Source: Irpex lacteus
Lineage: Eukaryota; Basidiomycota; Agaricomycetes; Polyporales; Irpicaceae
DNA length: 64,000 nucleotides
Reading direction: 5' to 3'
Assembly (NCBI GenBank): GCA_001986395.2
Contig: MQVO02000001.1
Coordinates: 372,001-436,000 of the forward strand
Position numbers and translations under genes: made by a program. The notes beneath the pieces were generated by a model. The model was not told where the DNA came from. It was given only the letters and a program-made list of their open reading frames with translations, and ran no database searches. Positions 57,836 through 64,000 of this stretch are shown one piece after another; within the stretch, counting starts at the first letter, position 1, and every line of letters begins with the position of its first letter.

Positions 57836-59538
57836 ATGGATGTCTCAGCCCAGCTCTCCGACCTTTCCAGTGCGCTCCACACTGTGAGTGTGATCAGGTA
57901 CACCGCAGGTAAGATATTCTGTCAGTTCACGAACATTACTCTGACATCTCATAACAGCTAGCGCTTTGGTGGCATCTATCTGGGATGTCGGTGTTACCTT
58001 TGATAACGAAGTGGACTGCATTTGGTCGTTGCCATTTGGTCCAGTCAAAGTCCTCTTCTTCTTCGTCCGATACGGTAACGTAGCGTCTTTGATGTACGTC
58101 AACTATGGTAAGCCTTCGCATTTGTGTCCTACGTACAAGTCTACCATGACGAATGAACTAACAACTTCTCCTTCCCAGTGTACAGCGGTATAACCCATCC
58201 AAGCACAGACGGAGTAAGCCATATCTTTAGACTCTACCAGTGGTCCTCACGCACGGGCTGACCTTAAATGATTTCTAGCAGTAAGTCGCCTCAACTCCCG
58301 GCGGGGAATCCCCACCTACGTTATATACTGTTCTCTGGCTGATATTTGACAAAGATGCAAAGCATTTCAAGCCACTTACGATAGCATGATTGTTTTAAAC
58401 TCATGTCTATACAATGGTAAGTCGCATTTGCTTTGTAGGAGGCCTAGCGTTGAACTAATAAAACGTTGCCAACGGGTAGCGTTCGTTGCTCTACGTGTTT
58501 ATAGCATTTGGGACCGTCGCAAAAACGTAAAAATACTTCTATGCGTTGCGCTTGTCGTGGTACAGGTCATAGTTTTTGTACTTGGTGGGAAAAGCGTTGC
58601 ATCCTTTGCCAGTTCGTTGCACGTCTTTCGTGATGCCTTCGTATGCTAAATATATACTACGTCTATGCAGGGAGCACATCTTTTGCGCCAGCTCCAATCA
58701 ACACGTGCGTCACTCTTAAAGAGAACAAACTTGTCAAAGTGGCGTTCGGTTGTGCGGTGAGTGATCAATTGTTTTACTTTCGCAAATGTGACTAACTATA
58801 TCGTTTGCCCCTTATTATATTGTCGCATGCTACCACGCTTTACAGCTTCTATACGACGTCTTTGTGATTATTCTGGCCACATGCAACGCCCTCGACCGCC
58901 CACGTCGACCGCAGCACAAAGTCATCACAGATTTACATCGCGACGGTGCTATTTGGTTTTGTGTAAGTTATTTCGCTGTTCTCGCACAACTTTAGCTGAT
59001 CTAAGACGCCGAATATCCTTTTCGACGGGCCGACATACATTTCTCAGATTCTATTTGGTGCGTCAAACGATACTGGGATACCATCATCCACTAATTCATC
59101 ATCTGTATCACATCTGCATGCTGCGAGTAGTTATGCGCCTTATCAACTTTTTGTTCTTTATGATACTCCCCGTGAGCAGGAATTTCACGATCTAGACTAC
59201 ATTATCACTACTCACCATACGCTGCTCTCCTCTCCATATAGCCAACACAAGTTTTCTCTGTTCTCTTGTAAGTGCTTATCATCGTTCTTACGTCTGTCCA
59301 GCCAGATTAATAACTAACTATCTCTCACACTGTTTTTCACGTCTGTATAGCCTGACATGGGCATTGATTTCCATGACGCTGTCCCGCATGATGATGCGAA
59401 TTGAAGCTACGAAGCGCCCCTTTGTTAAGGGTGGCTCTCGAAGGGTCCAAGTGAAGACTTGGGTTCCCGCCCGAGACATGTTCGAGCTAGAACAATCCAA
59501 TTGGGTTGGCACTTCTAGTGGGAACACTCAGGAGTGAG
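57836..59538 (+). CDS. DUF6533 family seven-helix membrane protein (DUF6533-2)
   Basis: ATG 57836 begins MDVSAQLSDLSSALHTVSV. Exons then give ASALVASIWDVGVTF, DNEVDCIWS, VRYGNVASLMYVNY (family RYGN motif), AFVALRVYSIWDRRK, NTCVTLKENKLVKVAFG, LLYDVFVIILATCNALDRP and, after a 10-nt exon (ATTCTATTTG), VMRLINFLFFMILP. The end is LTWALISMTLSRMMMRI with a soluble tail, TGA 59536-59538. Helix order and the SR-M-MRI end match the family and the gene at 19646-21399. The exon around 58200-58355 is uncertain: joining to CKAFQATY needs either a weak GTGGTC donor or a 2-nt exon. Function unknown; membrane receptor-like. Confidence 0.75.
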
Positions 59539-59651
59539 ACGTGTAAAGAGTATTCATTCAAAGGGCGTAACAACGTTCAACACATGTAGTATAACATAAT
59601 TACTTTATGAGCTTATGTAGATTGAGGTACACGTAGTATAAACACATGCCA

Positions 59652-62362
59652 TCAAAACTTTCCCCATTCTTCTTCACCATGAGCATCATCTGCACCTGGT
59701 ATATCAACAAATGCCTTGGCCTGGACATTGTACAGCTTCTGGTACTCCCCGTTCTGCTGAATCAGTTCACAATGAGTTCCAGATTCGACCAGTTTGCCTT
59801 CTTTCATGCATCTACGAAGAGTATGAACAGAGCAATTCACAGCCAAGTTTTGCTACACTCACAGAATAAGGTCGGCGTGCTTGGTGAGATGCCCGAAGCG
59901 ATGGGTTACGAAGACCATCGTCTTCCCTTTCCGCATAAGTCGTAGCTGCTGGAATAACTCGAACTCCCCGGCTGGGTCCATGGCCGACGTCGGTTCGTCC
60001 ACTACAACTAGGTGTATATTTCCAGACAAGAGACGCATGAAGGTACGAGCACTACACGAATAAATGAGCAGTTTAGTCTCAGCACTTGAGAGGTGTTAAA
60101 ACACTTACGCTGCGAGACGTTGCTTCTCACCGCCTAAAGCCAAGAAGTCGTTTAGACTGGATTAGTTGACTGGTCGTAAGATCAGAGATGGTCTCACCTG
60201 AAATATCCTTGACTCTCTCGACCTCGTCCATAACCTCCTTCAGTTTATCATTTCCGGCCGAGAAAAACCTCGTCGACCACGCGGTCTCCACAGGCTGTAG
60301 CACCGTCTCGTATCCATCGGACAAGTTCTCAATAAATGTCTTGGCCCCACCGAGCTCGGCAGCTTCTCTCACTCTCTCCAGATCGTCCACAGATTCTGTA
60401 CTCCCGACGCCGATGTTTTCGGAGATGGTCATAGGGAAGATGTTATGGTTCTGCGTAAGAAGTGCTGTAGCCTTGGTGAGGTCAGACGCTTTGTACTCCT
60501 GCATCCTCACACCATCAACGAGGATACTTCCTGTAGTTGATCGAAAAAGTCCCGTCAAGAGCTTCACGAGTGTCGTCTTTCCACTGCCATTCTCTCCCAC
60601 AATGACAACGAGTGAAGAGGCCGGGAGAGTGAACGAAATGTCATGTAGAGCGTCCTTGCCCGCCTTGTCTTCAGTTCCTGGATACTGGAACCCGACATTC
60701 CTCACACACATAATGGTCGTCAGTTCTGTGTCGTATACTGCATTAAAATATACTCACTTGAATTCGATATGCATCCCTTTGCCCTTATGATCGAGCGCAG
60801 GATACTGTGTTTTCCCCGCCTCGAACTCTGATTTTGGCTTCATGTCAAGCCCCGCGTACAACTTCCTCACCCCGTTTACGTAGTGCGACACCTGTGCATT
60901 CTGGTACACGATTGTCTGAAACACTGACCGCATTGTTTGGCTTAACTGCGTAAGGATGACTAGAGTAGAGAGGGAAAACGAGGTTGGGTTCGCTACCGAA
61001 GAGAGCGCAAAGTATATCTGAGGCATAGAGGATATTAGCCAATGCATACGCAGTACGATCAATGGGCTCACCATAGGTAAATCTTCAAGGATAGCAGTAA
61101 CGCTACCGGTCCACGCTGAGCCACGAGTTTGTATGGCCCGGAAACGATCGTCTTCATGCGCGATCGGCGAACGTTGTGCAGCCTCACGGTATCCTATAGC
61201 AGGCATTTAGGCCTAGAATAAATGATTCAGAGACATCTAACTCACCACAAGATATATAACGGTGTAGCCCGAAGCTGACGATCTCTTCGTGATACTCTGG
61301 TTTGGTTGCAAGTTTGTACATGGCAAGAGTTCTGAGGGACCAGGGATTATTCAAGTAGATAACGGCGACTGATAACATATATTTTGAGTAAATGGAGACA
61401 CAAAGGTGAGAGTAAGCCTCACGCATATTCCACGTCATTCGAGCCGTGGCCCACGAGAATATGGGGCTCAAAATCGACAGGCATATTATCATCAAGCCTC
61501 CTTCTTGTTTCCTCAGGAGGTGTGCAGTGATGAACAATTGAGACAGCGAGGATAGGAAGCTCATCACTATCCTCACGAATCCATGTAAAGCCTGTGAGGA
61601 TATACGTGGCGAGAAATTGCTGAACGAATTGCTCTTGTCTACATCGCGGTGTTAGATAAAGGTGATAATATGGTGGGGTATGCTGATGTTTACCTTGTGC
61701 AGAGACAACATCGAGACTGAGATGCGCTTCGATGAGACGCGATCTGAAACTTGAAGTGATCCGGTCATTGAGTAATGGCGTCAAGCGACCTCTGCAAGGT
61801 AGGTAAGGTAATCACGTCAAAGACCATGGTACGTATGATTGCACGTGTACTTACGACACCCAGCCACATAGGGCACCAACGTTCATAATGAATATACGGA
61901 TGACGATGGCATGCAGTACATCATATGCACTAGGTTTCCCGCGAACAACGGCTTCAATCTGAGCGAAGGTTCACCATCAGCTGCTGATTTCGAGACGCGT
62001 TCGAGTGGAGTTACCGCAATGAACAAACGGTTCATAGATTGGAGCTCCAAAGCGGCTTCCAGACTCAACATCGCGTTCACCAATAGGTATGCGAAAAGTA
62101 GGCCAGGTGCGGCAGAATATACGTCCTTGAAGTACCGGGTACTGCTGGCTTGTTTGATGGTGTCTGTGATGCTATTCAGAGTAAGACTGAACTTTGTCCT
62201 GATGTTGGTTCCGGTGAAGAGATCGAAGCTGGATTTAAACCAGCCACGATCGTCGTCTAGGTATATTATACGCCATGCACCGTTTTGGAGAGACCGTAGA
62301 CCAGCTGGCAAGCTCGCGTCAGTCTCATACTTGTGGCGTCGGGCTGTTCGTCTGGGTTGCAT
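59652..62362 (-). CDS. ABC transporter, half-size type with one nucleotide-binding domain
   Basis: ATG 62362 begins MQPRRTARRHKYETD. The membrane half spans several exons (GLLFAYLLVNAML; LHAIVIRIFIMNVGALCGW; IVMSFLSSLSQLFITAHLL). The C-terminal ATPase has Walker A GENGSGKTTL, Q-loop ALLTQNHNIFP, signature SGGEKQRLAA split by an intron, Walker B LVVVDEPTSAMDP and the H-loop VTHRFGHLT, ending ..HGEEEWGKF. An apparent frame break at ~61960-62015 is an intron (donor at 62014, acceptor ends 61959) after FIA, before IEAVVRGKPS. About ten exons. Family: exporter-type ABC protein, half-size, likely dimeric. It is similar in layout to many uncharacterised agaric ABC half-transporters. Intact. Confidence 0.82.
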
Positions 62363-62864
62363 ATCAAAGTAAGTATAAAGGCGAGCAGATGGATGTCAGC
62401 AGGAGGATGGTACGGTGAAAGTGGATCAGTGTATGGTATACTTATAGCTGTGCGCTCTTCTCGGTGATCGGTAACACCTTGAACTGCGTTCGCAATCGCA
62501 GTACTAGTGGGGCTGGGGGAATACCCATCTGGTACCGCCGCGAGGACCTCGGAACTATGATCCCTCGCGCAGCTGCTTAGTTCATGCACCAATATGACTC
62601 ATGGTTCAAGCAGACGCGGTGGTGATTGAGGTAATAATGCTTCTTACTGGAGCGAAAAGGACATGTGATGAGCGTTGGAACAGAATATGCGCATAACACT
62701 TACTAGGATCCTGGTGCTGATATCTTGATGTAATGATACGTGAAGTACTCTGCGCTGCGACGTGCATAGTTAAGAAAGTGTCCGCAGCACGAAAAGCATG
62801 ATGCATGCATGCTCCTTGTCTGGAATTTATCGATACAAGAGAGCAATCTTACATTACATACCCG

Positions 62865-64000
62865 TCAATATATAACTTCCACGGGTAAGATAGCACGTAG
62901 TATACTTATTCCCTGTCTGTCCGTCTCGCAGTTGCGCAGAACAAGCTTTGACAGCGCTACCTGCTCCTTCGATAGCATTTCCGTAGCAAACCCGGAGATT
63001 ATCTGTATATTCTTGAGACCGGAGTCCGTGTCGGCGTCGAGGTTCACGTCTTGTAAAGTGAGAACTTTGAGCTGGGAGGCGGGGAGGAATTTCTGGAGCC
63101 ATTGGCTGCTGTCGCCTTCAGCCGATGTCCACAGTGCGGCAGAATGGACGATAAGTTCGGAGACAGACGACAATATCCTCGTAAGTAGGTCCAACACGGA
63201 TGGGTTTGTTGGAAGGCGAGGCATGATGCTTTCTGGGTGAAGAACGTCCACAGTAGTCACGGAGGTCAAATCCGGATACGGGGGTATGAGTTCAAGGTAG
63301 CCGTCCCTTCCCAGTCCGGCCCGGAGACTTATAGTGCATCGCTTCTTATTTGTACTCTCTGCGAATGTTATAAAGCGCTCGTCGAGGCGGATTGTGGTGA
63401 TTCGGATTGTCTCAATAGCAGCAATGATAGAGGCGTGTAGTGGAGACCTGTTGTATGACACATATTCCATGATTTCCAGATGAAGACCAGGACCCGTAGG
63501 CAGCGCGACAGACGTTATCAGAGAATGCAGGGTAGCCGGATCGTCAGATACAAGTTCGAACGACCGAAGGCGAGGAAGCGCGATAGAACCCACAGAGTCC
63601 AGGGTCTCCCGAGGGATATTGATGCTAACAAGCTTCAGCTTCATCAGCATGACCGAGTTTCGCGGGACTTCCATGAGATTGGCACCGTCAAGCATATAAT
63701 CTCTATCGTTGTGCATTAGTAAGATATCAAGCAAAAGATCCAAGGAAAGTCATTACTAACGATATGGATAGGACTCGAAGATTCGGCATGTGGGAAAGCT
63801 GCAAACGGTTCATGTGCCTGAATCCCGCAGACGCAATTAACTCCCGTAGCTGTGATAGCTCTTTTCCTACGCGATTGAACAAGTCCACAGCACCAGCGCT
63901 AGGCAACACCAAGCGAAGCGTGACAATCCGGGCAGCGAAAGAAGAGACCCACTCGTACTGCTCAAGCGACGTGCAGTTGTCGTCTGAGCGAAACCAAATG
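62865..64000 (-). CDS. Leucine-rich (F-box-like) protein, C-terminal part; 5' truncated by window
   Basis: The frame runs in from the window edge. At the N-terminal end it reads FAARIVTLRLVLP, then NRLQLSHMPNLRVLSIS, joining across an intron (GTTAGT donor, CTTACTAATG branch site) to DYMLDGANLMEVPRN. Then LKLVSINIPRETLDSVG, LPRLRSFELVSDDPATL and LKVLTLQDVNLDA follow: loosely spaced leucine-rich segments as in the C-terminal half of basidiomycete F-box-like proteins. The F-box itself would lie beyond 64000, so the ubiquitin-ligase adaptor role is inferred only. Stop codon at 62865-62867. Confidence 0.6.

Noticed and set aside
58200..58360. Two-nucleotide exon CA in the second DUF6533 gene
   Set aside because: It would fit the frame, but a longer exon ending at a GTGGTC donor fits as well and is more plausible; left undecided.
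61958..62015. Apparent frameshift in the ABC transporter (frames change between FIA and IEAVV)
   Set aside because: A 56-nt GT-AG intron (61959-62014) explains it and restores the family sequence, so the gene is not a pseudogene here.

Overview
The window looks like nuclear DNA of an Agaricomycete (mushroom-forming basidiomycete). Genes are tightly packed and broken by many 50-65 nt GT-AG introns. Several families are typical of this group: DUF6533 seven-helix proteins, TPR-CHAT proteins, RasGEF proteins and many cytochromes P450. I assembled exons by eye, joining reading frames across GT..AG boundaries and checking them against family motifs. No tRNA, rRNA, CRISPR array or transposon was recognised.

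Layout. 1-0.6 kb: 3' end of a GPI-type aspartic protease. 2.2-7.9 kb: a tandem pair of ACS-type MFS transporters, copied together with their promoters. 8.0-8.5 kb: a decayed P450 relic. 9.4-12.8 kb: a RasGEF protein. 13.4-24.4 kb: three P450 genes, with a DUF6533 protein between the second and third. 24.8-32.4 kb: a housekeeping block with an importin-beta of the Nmd5/importin-7/8 type, DSC3 and ARP6. 32.9-38.1 kb: a tandem P450 pair. 38.9-41.8 kb: an S10 carboxypeptidase. 42.0-48.9 kb: RNA polymerase III subunit RPC11, heme oxygenase, an arrestin-like protein and a membrane-anchored aspartic protease. 49.9-52.9 kb: a TPR-CHAT caspase-like protein. 53.3-62.4 kb: a DHA2-type MFS exporter, a second DUF6533 protein and an ABC half-transporter. 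62.9-64.0 kb: a truncated leucine-rich (F-box-like) protein running off the edge.

How it fits together. Five apparently intact P450s, one P450 relic, two uptake-type and two export-type transporters and heme oxygenase lie within about 60 kb. This suggests a detoxification or secondary-metabolism neighbourhood. No backbone enzyme (polyketide synthase, NRPS, terpene cyclase) is visible, and housekeeping genes interrupt it, so it is better called a P450-rich island than a proven biosynthetic cluster. The most interesting single gene is the TPR-CHAT protein, with an intact His/Cys dyad and a small membrane ORF head-to-head with it. Several genes need micro-exons of 4-10 nt to read correctly.
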